Positions 56,224 to 64,000 of a stretch of DNA of 64,000 nt are shown piece by piece. The notes below the pieces were generated by a model. It ran no database searches, was not told the origin of the DNA, and was given only the letters and a program-made list of their open reading frames with translations. A program made the position numbers and the translations under genes. Location: contig NZ_BNBE01000001.1 in the NCBI RefSeq assembly GCF_014654895.1, positions 248,001 through 312,000 of the forward strand. The letters run 5' to 3'. Numbering within the stretch: position 1 is the stretch's first letter; each line of letters begins with the position of its first letter. The DNA comes from Streptomyces filamentosus (GTDB taxonomy: Bacteria > Actinomycetota > Actinomycetes > Streptomycetales > Streptomycetaceae).

Positions 56224-57809
56224 TTGCCGCCGTCCGTCCCGGGGGTGGCGGCGAGGGCGGTCGCGGCGCGATTCCGGAGTTCCTTGCGGTCGACTTTCCG
56301 ATTGGCGTTCAGGGGCAATTCGTCGAGGCGGACGTACCGCTGGGGGAGGATCCCGCGGGGCAGCACCTCGCCGAGCTGTTTCGCGAACGCGGCGGCGCGC
56401 ACGGGTTCGGGGCCCGTGTAGTAGACGACGAGCCGGGTGCCGTCGTCGGTGGCGGCGTCGACGGTGACGGCCTCGGTGACGCCGGCGACGCCGGCGAGGG
56501 CGTGGTCGATCTCGGCGAGTTCGACGCGCCAGCCCTGGACCTGGACCTGTGCGTCCATGCGGCCCAGGTAGGCGAGGTGCGCTTCCGCGGGGTCGCCGAC
56601 GCGCCGGACGCGGTCGCCGGTGCGGTACCAGGTGCGTCCGCCGTGTTCCAGGAAGCGGCCCTCGTCGTCCCGGGGGTCGAGGTAGCCGGGGGTCATCTGC
56701 GGCCCGGCGATGCACAGTTCGCCCTCGTCGGCGGCCGGCCGGCCGTCGGCGTCGAGGAGGAGCTGCTCGTGGCCCTCGTGGACGGCGCCGATGGGGACGA
56801 CGCCGTTGACGGCGAGGTCCGGCGAGACGTCGGGGTCCCAGCGGTGGGCGGCGATGGTGACGGTGAACTCGGTGGGTCCGTAGAGGTTCTCCACCGTCGA
56901 CGAGGGCGCCGCGCGCTGCCAGTCGGCCGCGTCCTGGCACTTCAGGGCCTCGCCGGCGAAGAAGCTCCAGCGCAGGCCCGGCAGGGCGCCGGGGGTGAGG
57001 GCGCCGGTGCGCCGGGCGAGGGAGATCGCGCTCGGCGTGGAGAACCAGACGGTGACGCCGTGGTCGGCGAGGTGTCCGGGCAGGTCGCGGTAGCCCTGCG
57101 GGGGGATCCAGTGCGCGGTGGCGCCGGCGCCCCAGGCGCAGAAGAGGTCGAAGAGCGAGCAGTCGAAGTTCAGGTCGAAGGTCTGGGACAGGACGTCGTC
57201 GGGGGTGAAGTCGTAGCGCCTGTCGAGCAGTTCGAAGTAGTGGCGGGTGTTGCCGTGGGTGAGCGGCACCCCCTTGGGCCGGCCGGTGGAGCCGGAGGTG
57301 AACAGCATGTAGGCGGTGTCCGCGGCCTGGACGGGGCGCGGTGCGTCGAGCGCGTGGCGGTCCCGTACGTCGACGCGGCGCAGTCCTGCGCCGAGGACGG
57401 CGCCCTCGTCGGGGACGAGGACGGGCACGTCGCCGCCGGGGCCGAGGAGTCCGGTCAGGGCCGCGGCGCCGGGGCCGTCGGCGACGACGGCGGAGAGCGG
57501 CGCGGCCTCCAGCATGGCCCGGGTGCGGGCCTGCGGGAAGTCGGGACGGAGCGGGACGACGGCCGCGCCCGCGTAGAGCGCGGCGAGGATGCCGGTGTAG
57601 GCGGTGGCGCCCTTGGCGGCGAGGACGCCGACGGCGGCGGGCGCCCCGTCGGACGCCGCGAGCAGCGATCCGGCCCAGCGCAGGGCGCGTTCGTGGAGCT
57701 GCTCGTAGGTGAGGGTCTCGGGCCCGGCGCGGAAGGCGGCGCCCCGGGGGGCGGCCGCCAGTCCGCGCAGGAACCGGCCCGCGAGCGCGGGATCGGCCGG
57801 ACCGCCCAT
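56211..57809 (-). CDS. vinM: stand-alone amino acid ligase (alanyl-type), VinM-like
   Basis: ANL-superfamily enzyme of 532 residues, close in build to NRPS A domains and DltA. A3 FTSGSTGRPKGVPLTH, A5 NLYGPTEFTVTIA, A7 YRTGD, A8 GRMDAQVQVQGWRVELAEID and the A10 lysine in LNANRKVDRKEL. There is no carrier domain. In vicenistatin the counterpart adds L-alanine to the amino group of 3-aminoisobutyryl-ACP as a temporary cap. It shares one base with the stop of the ACP gene (TGATG). Confidence 0.88.
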   Translation of the reverse strand: MGGPADPALAGRFLRGLAAAPRGAAFRAGPETLTYEQLHERALRWAGSLLAASDGAPAAVGVLAAKGATAYTGILAALYAGAAVVPLRPDFPQARTRAMLEAAPLSAVVADGPGAAALTGLLGPGGDVPVLVPDEGAVLGAGLRRVDVRDRHALDAPRPVQAADTAYMLFTSGSTGRPKGVPLTHGNTRHYFELLDRRYDFTPDDVLSQTFDLNFDCSLFDLFCAWGAGATAHWIPPQGYRDLPGHLADHGVTVWFSTPSAISLARRTGALTPGALPGLRWSFFAGEALKCQDAADWQRAAPSSTVENLYGPTEFTVTIAAHRWDPDVSPDLAVNGVVPIGAVHEGHEQLLLDADGRPAADEGELCIAGPQMTPGYLDPRDDEGRFLEHGGRTWYRTGDRVRRVGDPAEAHLAYLGRMDAQVQVQGWRVELAEIDHALAGVAGVTEAVTVDAATDDGTRLVVYYTGPEPVRAAAFAKQLGEVLPRGILPQRYVRLDELPLNANRKVDRKELRNRAATALAATPGTDGGNRGN

Positions 57810-58057
57810 CAGGCGGCCTGGTGGATCAGCGCCGACAGCGCGGCCCAGAGGACGGCCGGGGTGCGGAAGGTCTCCAGGCTGAGGGCGTCGTCCTGGAAGT
57901 GCACGTCGTAGGCGCGCTCCAGGGCCGCCAGGAGTTCGACGGTGCCGAGGGAGTCGAGGCCGACGTCACGCAGCGGGGTGTCGGGGGTGAGTTCCTCGTC
58001 CTCGCCGAGGAAGGGCAGAAAGCCGCGGAGGGTCGTCTCGAAGGTCTCGTCCCACAT
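57809..58057 (-). CDS. vinL: discrete acyl carrier protein for starter assembly, VinL-like
   Basis: An 82-residue carrier protein: MWDETFETTLRGFLPFLGED, then the phosphopantetheine site GLDSLGTVELLAALE with S36, and ALSLETFRTPAVLWAALSALI as helices 3-4. Size and charge (acidic) are those of a free-standing ACP. It should carry 3-methylaspartyl, 3-aminoisobutyryl and dipeptidyl groups in turn. AAGGAG precedes the ATG. It is linked to the ligase gene by a one-base overlap. Confidence 0.9.
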   Translation of the reverse strand: MWDETFETTLRGFLPFLGEDEELTPDTPLRDVGLDSLGTVELLAALERAYDVHFQDDALSLETFRTPAVLWAALSALIHQAA

Positions 58058-58198
58058 GAGGGGCTCCTTGCTGGGGTGGTGGCCGAAAAGGAGAGAAAGG
58101 GAAAACGGGAAAAGCGCGGAAAGGGGCCGTACGGAAGGGGGCGTGGGGGAAGAGGGTCGTACGGGAGGGAGGGAGCCGGGCCGGGAGAGCGCGCCCGG
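58058..58198 (-). other. pyrimidine-rich 141-bp spacer before the ACP gene
   Basis: No gene. On the coding (minus) strand about 90 bases are nearly pure C/T with short TTTTCCC-like runs and two CCGTACG copies. It is the only sizeable gap inside the otherwise overlapping starter operon; a secondary promoter or a translation-start spacer is possible. Confidence 0.4.
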
Positions 58199-59230
58199 TC
58201 ACGCCCGCCGGGCCGGGCCCGCGCCCGCCGCGGTGCGCCGGGGGCGGCTGCGGGGGCGCATGGCGACGGCGGGGGACGCCGGGACGACCTCGAAGGCGTC
58301 CCGGGTCACGGGAACCCGTCCGAAGAGGGCGTCGGGGCCCGCCACGCACACCGTGCGCACGCCCAGCCCCTTCAGCGACGCGACGACGGAGGGCCAGTTC
58401 ATGGGGGTGACGAAGCTGTCGAGGAGCATGGTCCGCACGCCCTCGGCGGTGATGAGGACGGAGCCGTCCTGGTCGGCGACGACGGGCAGCCGGGGGTCGT
58501 GGAACGTGAGGCCGGCGAAGACCTCCTCCTCGACCCTGGCCCGCAGCGGCCCGAAGGCCGTGCAGTGCACAGGCGGTCGCATGGTGTACAGCGACATGCC
58601 GCCGCCGGCGCGCAGGGCCGGCAGGAACCATTCGAGGCTGGACTCGTTCATGGAGACCATGTGGAAGTCGTGGTCCACGTGGCAGGACACCTCGTGGAAC
58701 TCGCCCCGGGACTCGAACTCCGCGAAGAGTTCGGCCAGTCGCTCGGCCGGGGTGCGCAGGAACGAGTGGGTGACCACGTCCTGGTGGGCGGTGCGGAAGT
58801 AGTCCTCCATGCACCGGGCCCCTCCGGCGGTCATCCGGACGGCGTCCTCGAAGGAGAGCGCACCGGTGTGGGCGGCGAGGGCCTTCTCGCCGAAGCTGGG
58901 CCCGGTGCACACGTCGGGGGTGAAGCCGAGGTTGTCGGCGGCCCACCGGGCGGACGCGAGGCAGTTGACGAGGAAGGCGACCTGCGCGGCCTCGGAGTAG
59001 TCCCCGGCGCCCTCCTCGTCGCGGAACCGGTCGACCAGGTGGTAGCCGAGCACCTCGCCGGCGCGGTCGGCGAGTTCCCGGGCCACCGGGTCGACCAGCA
59101 TGAACTTCCCCACCTCGGTGAAGGGGGAGGCGCTCATGCCGGGGAAGACGAGGGCCTTGCCGGGACGGATCCCGGCGGGGTCACCGCCGGCGGTCCCGGT
59201 GCGGTCCTCCGCGGGGTTCTCGGCGCTCAT
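58199..59230 (-). CDS. vinK: discrete acyltransferase loading the starter on the PKS, VinK-like
   Basis: A 343-residue acyltransferase. KALVFPGMSASPFTEVGKFM replaces the GQG loop, and the nucleophile motif is CTGPSFGEKALAA (serine near residue 113), GPSFGE instead of GHSxGE. VDHDFHMVSMNESSLEWFLPAL fills the place of the extender-specificity segment, so it is not a malonyl-CoA enzyme. The family passes the dipeptidyl starter from the discrete ACP to the loading ACP of the PKS. ATG at 59230 overlaps the aminopeptidase stop (ATGA). The last 25 residues are Arg/Ala-rich and probably disordered. Confidence 0.9.
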   Translation of the reverse strand: MSAENPAEDRTGTAGGDPAGIRPGKALVFPGMSASPFTEVGKFMLVDPVARELADRAGEVLGYHLVDRFRDEEGAGDYSEAAQVAFLVNCLASARWAADNLGFTPDVCTGPSFGEKALAAHTGALSFEDAVRMTAGGARCMEDYFRTAHQDVVTHSFLRTPAERLAELFAEFESRGEFHEVSCHVDHDFHMVSMNESSLEWFLPALRAGGGMSLYTMRPPVHCTAFGPLRARVEEEVFAGLTFHDPRLPVVADQDGSVLITAEGVRTMLLDSFVTPMNWPSVVASLKGLGVRTVCVAGPDALFGRVPVTRDAFEVVPASPAVAMRPRSRPRRTAAGAGPARRA

Positions 59231-60156
59231 CGGACGGCTCCTTTCCGCTCGTCGTCGGTGAGCAGCCCGTCGAGGTAGTCGAGGACGACCTCCCGGAACC
59301 GTTCGGGCTCCTCCAGGTGCGGGAGGTGGCTGGAGTCCTCCAGGACCTCCCAGCGGACCTCCGGGACGCGGTCGAAGTACGGCTGCACGGTGGCGGGGGT
59401 CGCCTCGTCGTGGCGGCCGGTCAGCAGCAGGGTGGGCACCTCGATGCGGTGGACCTCGTCGACGACCGACCAGTCCTTGAGGGTGCCGATCACGTGGAAC
59501 TCGTTGGGGCCGTTCATCGTGTAGTACACGGTCGGGTCGTCGTAGATCTCCATGAAGGAGGCGACGAAGTCGCGGGGCCAGGGCACGACCCGACAGACGT
59601 GCCGGTCGTAGAAGACCCGCATCGCCGTGAAGTACTCCTCGCTGTCCGTCGTGCCGGCGGCCTCGTGCCGGCGCAGCGTCTCCTGGACGTCCTGGGGCAG
59701 TCCGGCGCGCAGGACCTCCATCTCCTGGAGCCACAGCACGTACGAGGCGGGGGCGTTGGCGATCACCAGTCCGCGCAGTCCCGGGGGGCGGCCGGCGGCG
59801 TGGGAGGCGCCGAGGATGCCGCCCCAGGACTGGCCGAACAGGACGTAGTCGTCGGCCACCCCGAGCGCGCGCAGGAGGTTGTCGAGTTCGTCCTTGAAGA
59901 GCTGCACGGTCCAGAAGTCCTCGCCCCGGTCGGGGAGGTGGGTGGAGCCGCCGTTGCCGAGCTGGTCGTAGTGGATCACGGGCCAGCCGGCGTCGGAGAG
60001 TTCGGCGAGGGCCAGCAGGTAGTCGTGGGTGCTGCCGGGGCCTCCGTGCAGCACGACGACCGGCGGGCGGCCCGCGCCCAGTTCTCCCGTCACGCGGTAC
60101 CAGGTCTTGTATTCGCCGAAGGAGACGATTCCCTTGGAGCTCGGCGGTCTCGACAT
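59227..60156 (-). CDS. vinJ: proline iminopeptidase-like amidohydrolase removing the N-terminal cap, VinJ-like
   Basis: Alpha/beta hydrolase of the S33 family, 309 residues. VVVLHGGPGSTHDYLLAL forms the oxyanion hole, the nucleophile is in FGQSWGGILG near residue 106, the acid in LLLTGRHDEATP and the histidine in EDSSHLPHLEEPERF; the lid (residues 140-220) is helical. The vicenistatin counterpart cleaves the alanyl cap from the finished chain so that the free amine can attack the thioester. Good ribosome site AAAGGAA before the ATG. First gene of its transcription unit. Confidence 0.9.
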   Translation of the reverse strand: MSRPPSSKGIVSFGEYKTWYRVTGELGAGRPPVVVLHGGPGSTHDYLLALAELSDAGWPVIHYDQLGNGGSTHLPDRGEDFWTVQLFKDELDNLLRALGVADDYVLFGQSWGGILGASHAAGRPPGLRGLVIANAPASYVLWLQEMEVLRAGLPQDVQETLRRHEAAGTTDSEEYFTAMRVFYDRHVCRVVPWPRDFVASFMEIYDDPTVYYTMNGPNEFHVIGTLKDWSVVDEVHRIEVPTLLLTGRHDEATPATVQPYFDRVPEVRWEVLEDSSHLPHLEEPERFREVVLDYLDGLLTDDERKGAVR

Positions 60157-60275
60157 CGTGGATTCCTTTCGAAATTGCCCGGAGGTCGCCCGAATCCGGG
60201 CCGTGCAGCCGAGTTCACGGAGGGATGGAATTCACATGACGGCGGCGCATGACAGGGGACTTCGAGTTTCCAGGC

Positions 60276-60332
60276 ACGGTATACGTCCGGCCCCCGGCCG
60301 GTGGACCCCTAATCGGCCCCTACTCACCCCTG
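60276..60332 (-). promoter_or_regulatory. TAGGGG-box promoter of the vinJ operon
   Basis: Minus strand: CAGGGG at 60332-60327, TAGGGG at 60322-60317 and 60311-60306 (10 and 11 bp apart), then 24 bases, then -10 TACCGT (60281-60276). Spacing box to -10 is again 30 bp. The leader to the ATG at 60156 would be about 113 bases. Confidence 0.6.
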
Positions 60333-60349
60333 AGCAGGGGCGGCCGACG

Positions 60350-60384
60350 GGAGCCCGGCGGCACCCGAGGTGCCGCCGGGCTCC
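60350..60384 (-). terminator. strong hairpin terminator after the TE-containing PKS gene
   Basis: Perfect 16-bp arms (GGAGCCCGGCGGCACC and its complement) with a three-base loop, 24 bases past the stop at 60408. It separates the PKS transcript from the vinJ promoter just downstream. No T-run follows. Confidence 0.7.
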
Positions 60385-60407
60385 GTGGCGCGGTGGCCCC
60401 GGCCGTT

Positions 60408-63400
60408 TCAGCCGCAGGTCTCCGCGAGCCATTCCTCCACGGCCGCGGCGGCCTCGACCGCGTTGTTCTCGATGATCGTGAAATGGGTGCCGGGGACCTC
60501 GGTGAGGCGGTGCGGCGTCGGCCAGTGGGCGCGCCAGTCCCCCTCGGCGGGGTCCGGGGCGGCGACGAAGGACTCCGCGGGCCGGACGAACAGCACGGGG
60601 GTCGCCATCTCCTCGGGCCGCAGCCCTCCGATCAGTTCGACGTACCGGCCCATGGCCCCGAGGCGGGTCACGTTGAAGCCGCCGAAGTCGTCCTCCCGGT
60701 CGAACATGCCGGCCATCATCTGGCCCCAGAAGCCGGTCGACGCGTTGTCGTCGTCGCCCGTGTTCGGCAGGTACGAGTCGAGCAGGACGACGCCGGAGGC
60801 GGGGGTGCCGGCCCGTTCCAGGTGCTCTGCGGCGGCGTGGGCGAACTGGCCGCCCGAGGAGTAGCCGACGATCACGAACGGTTCGCCCCCGGCGGCCCGC
60901 GCGATGTGCGCGGCGAACGCCTCGACCGCGGCCGGCACGGTCGCCGGCAGCCGGTCGGCCGGGTGGAAGCCGAGGACAGGCAGGGCGACGACGTCGCGCA
61001 CGTCCCGGAAGCGGGCGGCGAACCGCGCGTACTGCTGCGCCCCGCCCATGGCCATCGGCGACGGCAGGCACACCAGCCGCGGCCCCTTCGGTCCTCGGGA
61101 CAGCCGCACCGGCTCGGGGAACGCCCCGCCGGGGCCTTCGCCGGCGGACTCCTCCAGGTCGGCGAGCGAGTGGAACCAGGGCCTGACGTGTCCGGCGGCC
61201 TTGAGGAGCCGGATGCCGCCCGGCAGGTTGCCGGTGAGGATCGCCTGCCGGAAGAGCCCCCGGAAGGTCTCGGGGGTCTCCCCGTCCCGGTCGGGGGCCG
61301 GGCGCGCGTTCCCTCCGGCGGCCTCGGCGAGCCGCTCCCGGAGGTGGGCGGCGAGCGCCGCCGGGGTGCGGTGGTCGAAGAGCGCGCTGGTGGGGAGGTC
61401 GGCGCCGGTCGCCTTGTTCACGAGGTTGCGGATCTCCATGGCCGACAGCGAGTCGACCCCCGCCTCCAGGAAGTCCCGGCCGGGTTCCGCCTCCTCGGCG
61501 GAGGCGTAGCCGAGGACGACGGCCGTACGGGTGCGGACGAGGTCGAGCAGGATCCGTTCCCGCTCCGCCCCGGGCAGCGCGGCGAAGCCGTCCGGCAGCC
61601 CGCCGGGCGTGCCGGCCCGCCGGGCGCGGGGCGCCGGCACCCGTACCAGCTCGCGGAGCAGGGCCGGCACCTCGACCACGTCGGCCCGGGCCCGGATGGG
61701 CGCGGTGTCGAGGCGTACGGGCAGGAGGGCGGCCCGCTCGGCGCGCAGGGCCTCGCTGAACAGGGCGAGGCCCTCGTCGCCGGAGAGCGCGAGGATGCCG
61801 GAGGCCGCGAGGCGCTGCCGTTCGGCGTCCCCGATGGACTCGGCCATGCCGTCCCCGGCGGTCCACAGGCCCCAGCCGAGGGAGACGGCCGGGAGGCCCG
61901 CGGCGCGGCGCCGCTGGGCGAGGGCGTCCAGGAAGGCGTTGGCCGCGGCGTAGTTGCCCTGTCCTGCGCTGCCGAGGGTGCCGGCGAGGGAGGAGAAGAG
62001 GACGAAGGCGGAGAGGCCGGCGTCGCGGGTGAGCTCGTCCAGGAGCAGTGCGGCGTCCGTCTTCGGGCGCAGCACCCGGGCCAGCCGCTCGGGGGTGAGG
62101 GAGGTGATCGTCCCGTCGTCGAGGACGCCGGCGGTGTGCACGACGGCCGTCAGCGGACGCCCGGCCGGCACGCTGCCGAGGAGCCGGGCCAGCGCCTGCC
62201 GGTCGGCCACGTCGCAGGCGGCGACGGTGACGCTCTCGGCGCCCGCGCCCGTCAGGGCGTCCTTCAGCGCACCGGCTCCCGGCGCCTGTTCGCCGCGCCG
62301 GCTGACGAGCAGCAGGTGGCGGGCGCCGTGGTGCTCCACCAGGTGCCGGGCGACGGCGCCGCCGAGTCCGCCGGTGCCGCCGGTGACCAGGACGGTGCCG
62401 CCGGGGTCGACGGCGAACGGCGCGGCCTGCGCACGCGCTCCGGCCGGGGTCCTGCGCAGGCGCGGGGCCAGCAGCCGTCCGCCGCGGACGGCCACCTCGG
62501 GCTCGTCGAGCGCCACCGCCCGGGCGAGCGTCCCCGGCGACGGGGCCGGGCCCCCGGGGTCGGCGTCGACCGTGGTGAAGCGGCCGGGGTACTCCTCGTG
62601 CGCGGAGCGCAGCAGCCCCCACACGGGCGCGCCGGCGAGACCGGGCAGCGTCTCGCCGTCGGCGGCGGCCACCGCCCCCGACGTGAGGACCACCAGGTGC
62701 GAGCCCGCGAGCCGCTCGTCCGCGACCCAGCCCTGGAGGACCTCCAGGGTGTCCCGGGCCGTGGCGTGCGCCCGCTCGGCGGTACCGGCGGCGCCGTCCT
62801 CCGGGGCGGTGTGGTCGAGGACGGCGACGTCGGGCGCCCCGTCGCCCGCGTCGAGCCGCGCGAGCAGCCCGCCGAGCCCGTCGTGGACGGCGGCCCCGTC
62901 CGCCCGCTCCCCTCCGCCGGCCCGCAGGAAGGCCCAGCGGGACGCGTCGGGTTCGGGGGCAGGGGCGGGGGCGGCGGGGACGGGCACCCAGTCCACCTGG
63001 AACAGCGTGTCGGACGGGGCGCCGCCCGCCGTGAGCGCCCCTGCGGGCAGCGGGCGGACGACGAGCGAGCCCACGGACGCGACCGGGAGGCCCTCCCCGT
63101 CGGCGAGGTCGAGCGCCACCGCGCCGTCCTCCGCGCCCGTCGCCCGGACGCGTACCCGCAGCCCGGTCGCCCCGGTCGCGAACACCTCGACGTCCGTCCA
63201 GGCGAACGGCAGCCCGCCCTCGCCCACCGAGCCGGACAGGCCCACCGCGTGCAGGGCCGCGTCGAGGAGCGCGGGGTGCAGGGCGAACGCGTCGGCGTCC
63301 CCGTGGGCGCTCTCGGGGAGCGCGGCCTCGGCGAACACCTCCCCGTCGCCGGTCGTCCAGGCAGCCGTCAGCCCCTGGAAGAGCGGTCCGTACTCCAGCC

Positions 63401-64000
63401 CGGCGGAGGCCAGGTCCGCGTAGAGCGCGTCCACGTCGGCGGGCCGACCCCCGGGCGGCGGCCACGCGGAGGCACCGGACGCCGCCGGCCCCCGGGCCTC
63501 CCCGACCGTGCCCGTCGCGTGCAGGGTCCACTCCGCGCCCTCCGGCGCGTCCTCGGCCCGCGCGTACACCCTGACCCCGCGCCCGCCGTCCTCGTCCGCC
63601 GCGGCGAGCACCGCCTGGAGGGCGACGGATCCGCGCTCGGGCAGCACGAGCGGCGCGGTGAGCACCAGCTCCCCGATCCGCTCGCGGCCGACCTGCCGGC
63701 CGGCGCGCAGCACGAGGTCCGCGAACGCCGCACCGGGCAGGATCACCGTGCCGGAGACGGCGTGGTCCGCCAGCCAGGGGTGGGTGTCGAGCCCGACCCG
63801 TCCGGTGAGCACGAACCCACCGGAGTCGGGGAGTTCGATCCCCGATCGCAGGAAGGGGTGAGCGGTGCCCACCTGCCCCAGAGTGGTCGTGTCGGCCCCG
63901 TCGTACCCCGCGTCGAGCCAGTGGCGCTCCCGCTGGAAGGCGTACGTGGGCAGGCCGACGCGGTGGGCACCGGTACCGGCGAAGAGCGCGGCCCAGTCGA
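60408..64000 (-). CDS. terminal type I PKS gene, C-terminal part (DH-KR-ACP-TE), partial
   Basis: About 1197 codons are visible; the 5-prime part lies beyond the right edge. From the edge: post-AT linker ([14 protein letters not shown]), DH with [13 protein letters not shown] and [11 protein letters not shown] (about 63870-63050), KR with [15 protein letters not shown] and VLDDG (B-type, about 62420-61700), ACP with [11 protein letters not shown] (near 61440), a linker, and a type I thioesterase (about 61110-60420) with nucleophile [12 protein letters not shown], acid LLDSYLP and histidine PGTHFTIIE. The TE marks this as the last module, expected to close the macrolactam with the uncapped amine. 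It lies upstream of the starter genes, so gene order differs from the order of biosynthesis. Confidence 0.92.
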   Translation of the reverse strand, partial: DWAALFAGTGAHRVGLPTYAFQRERHWLDAGYDGADTTTLGQVGTAHPFLRSGIELPDSGGFVLTGRVGLDTHPWLADHAVSGTVILPGAAFADLVLRAGRQVGRERIGELVLTAPLVLPERGSVALQAVLAAADEDGGRGVRVYARAEDAPEGAEWTLHATGTVGEARGPAASGASAWPPPGGRPADVDALYADLASAGLEYGPLFQGLTAAWTTGDGEVFAEAALPESAHGDADAFALHPALLDAALHAVGLSGSVGEGGLPFAWTDVEVFATGATGLRVRVRATGAEDGAVALDLADGEGLPVASVGSLVVRPLPAGALTAGGAPSDTLFQVDWVPVPAAPAPAPEPDASRWAFLRAGGGERADGAAVHDGLGGLLARLDAGDGAPDVAVLDHTAPEDGAAGTAERAHATARDTLEVLQGWVADERLAGSHLVVLTSGAVAAADGETLPGLAGAPVWGLLRSAHEEYPGRFTTVDADPGGPAPSPGTLARAVALDEPEVAVRGGRLLAPRLRRTPAGARAQAAPFAVDPGGTVLVTGGTGGLGGAVARHLVEHHGARHLLLVSRRGEQAPGAGALKDALTGAGAESVTVAACDVADRQALARLLGSVPAGRPLTAVVHTAGVLDDGTITSLTPERLARVLRPKTDAALLLDELTRDAGLSAFVLFSSLAGTLGSAGQGNYAAANAFLDALAQRRRAAGLPAVSLGWGLWTAGDGMAESIGDAERQRLAASGILALSGDEGLALFSEALRAERAALLPVRLDTAPIRARADVVEVPALLRELVRVPAPRARRAGTPGGLPDGFAALPGAERERILLDLVRTRTAVVLGYASAEEAEPGRDFLEAGVDSLSAMEIRNLVNKATGADLPTSALFDHRTPAALAAHLRERLAEAAGGNARPAPDRDGETPETFRGLFRQAILTGNLPGGIRLLKAAGHVRPWFHSLADLEESAGEGPGGAFPEPVRLSRGPKGPRLVCLPSPMAMGGAQQYARFAARFRDVRDVVALPVLGFHPADRLPATVPAAVEAFAAHIARAAGGEPFVIVGYSSGGQFAHAAAEHLERAGTPASGVVLLDSYLPNTGDDDNASTGFWGQMMAGMFDREDDFGGFNVTRLGAMGRYVELIGGLRPEEMATPVLFVRPAESFVAAPDPAEGDWRAHWPTPHRLTEVPGTHFTIIENNAVEAAAAVEEWLAETCG

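Noticed and set aside
56211..57809. NRPS module
   Set aside because: Only an adenylation enzyme is present, with no condensation or fused carrier domain; the discrete ACP next to it fits a starter pathway better.
1..64000. tRNA, rRNA, CRISPR array, insertion sequence or phage genes
   Set aside because: No cloverleaf, spaced repeat array, transposase or integrase motif was found on either strand.

Overview
The window is very GC-rich, codes almost edge to edge on both strands, and uses GTG/TTG starts and TANNNT -10 elements. Its gene families (F420-linked oxidoreductases, a gluABCD importer, modular type I PKS) are typical of an actinomycete, almost certainly Streptomyces. No tRNA, rRNA, IS element or CRISPR array was seen.

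Positions 1-4149 (minus) hold a reductive pyrimidine/hydantoin catabolic operon: nitrilase-type amidohydrolase, class III aminotransferase, hydA and an F420-type luciferase-like oxidoreductase that runs off the left edge. Positions 4350-26659 are chromosomal housekeeping and accessory genes: a PPOX-type F420 protein, an alginate-lyase-like lipoprotein, a HxlR/NAD(P)-binding divergent pair, an XRE/methionine aminopeptidase divergent pair sharing a palindromic operator, a P450 and a secreted alpha/beta hydrolase, a glutamate-type ABC importer (gluABCD), exonuclease III, a fused PcaD-PcaC protein, a DEAD-box helicase, and a fatty-acid desaturase divergent from a histidine kinase/response regulator pair with a 20-bp perfect palindrome between them. 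At 26862-29391 a TetR regulator and a 14-TM efflux pump diverge from a 148-bp gap that holds an unusual array of 13-bp periodic repeats.

Positions 29873 to 64000 (all minus) are part of a polyketide macrolactam cluster that continues past the right edge. A PKS gene ending in DH-KR-ACP-thioesterase (60408 to edge) is followed by eight genes matching the vicenistatin-type starter pathway: aminopeptidase (VinJ), acyltransferase (VinK), stand-alone ACP (VinL), alanine-type ligase (VinM), 3-methylaspartate ligase (VinN), PLP decarboxylase (VinO) and the two glutamate mutase subunits (VinH, VinI). Then come two bimodular PKS genes. The first opens with a loading ACP followed by two KS-AT-DH-KR-ACP modules. 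The second carries two more, the first of which has a decayed AT. By analogy, glutamate becomes 3-methylaspartate, is loaded on the ACP, decarboxylated to 3-aminoisobutyrate, capped with an amino acid, and passed to the PKS. The cap is later removed so that the free amine can close a macrolactam at the thioesterase. All intact ATs seen look malonyl-specific and all modules seen are DH-KR, so this part of the chain should be an unbranched polyene.

Three cluster transcription units (upstream of the vinJ-, vinN- and loading-PKS homologues) start with the same promoter layout: two or three TAGGGG boxes 10-11 bp apart, with the nearest box exactly 30 bp before a TANNNT -10. This points to one pathway activator, whose gene is not in the window. 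PKS modules share long near-identical tracts in KR, KS and AT, a sign of recent recombination.
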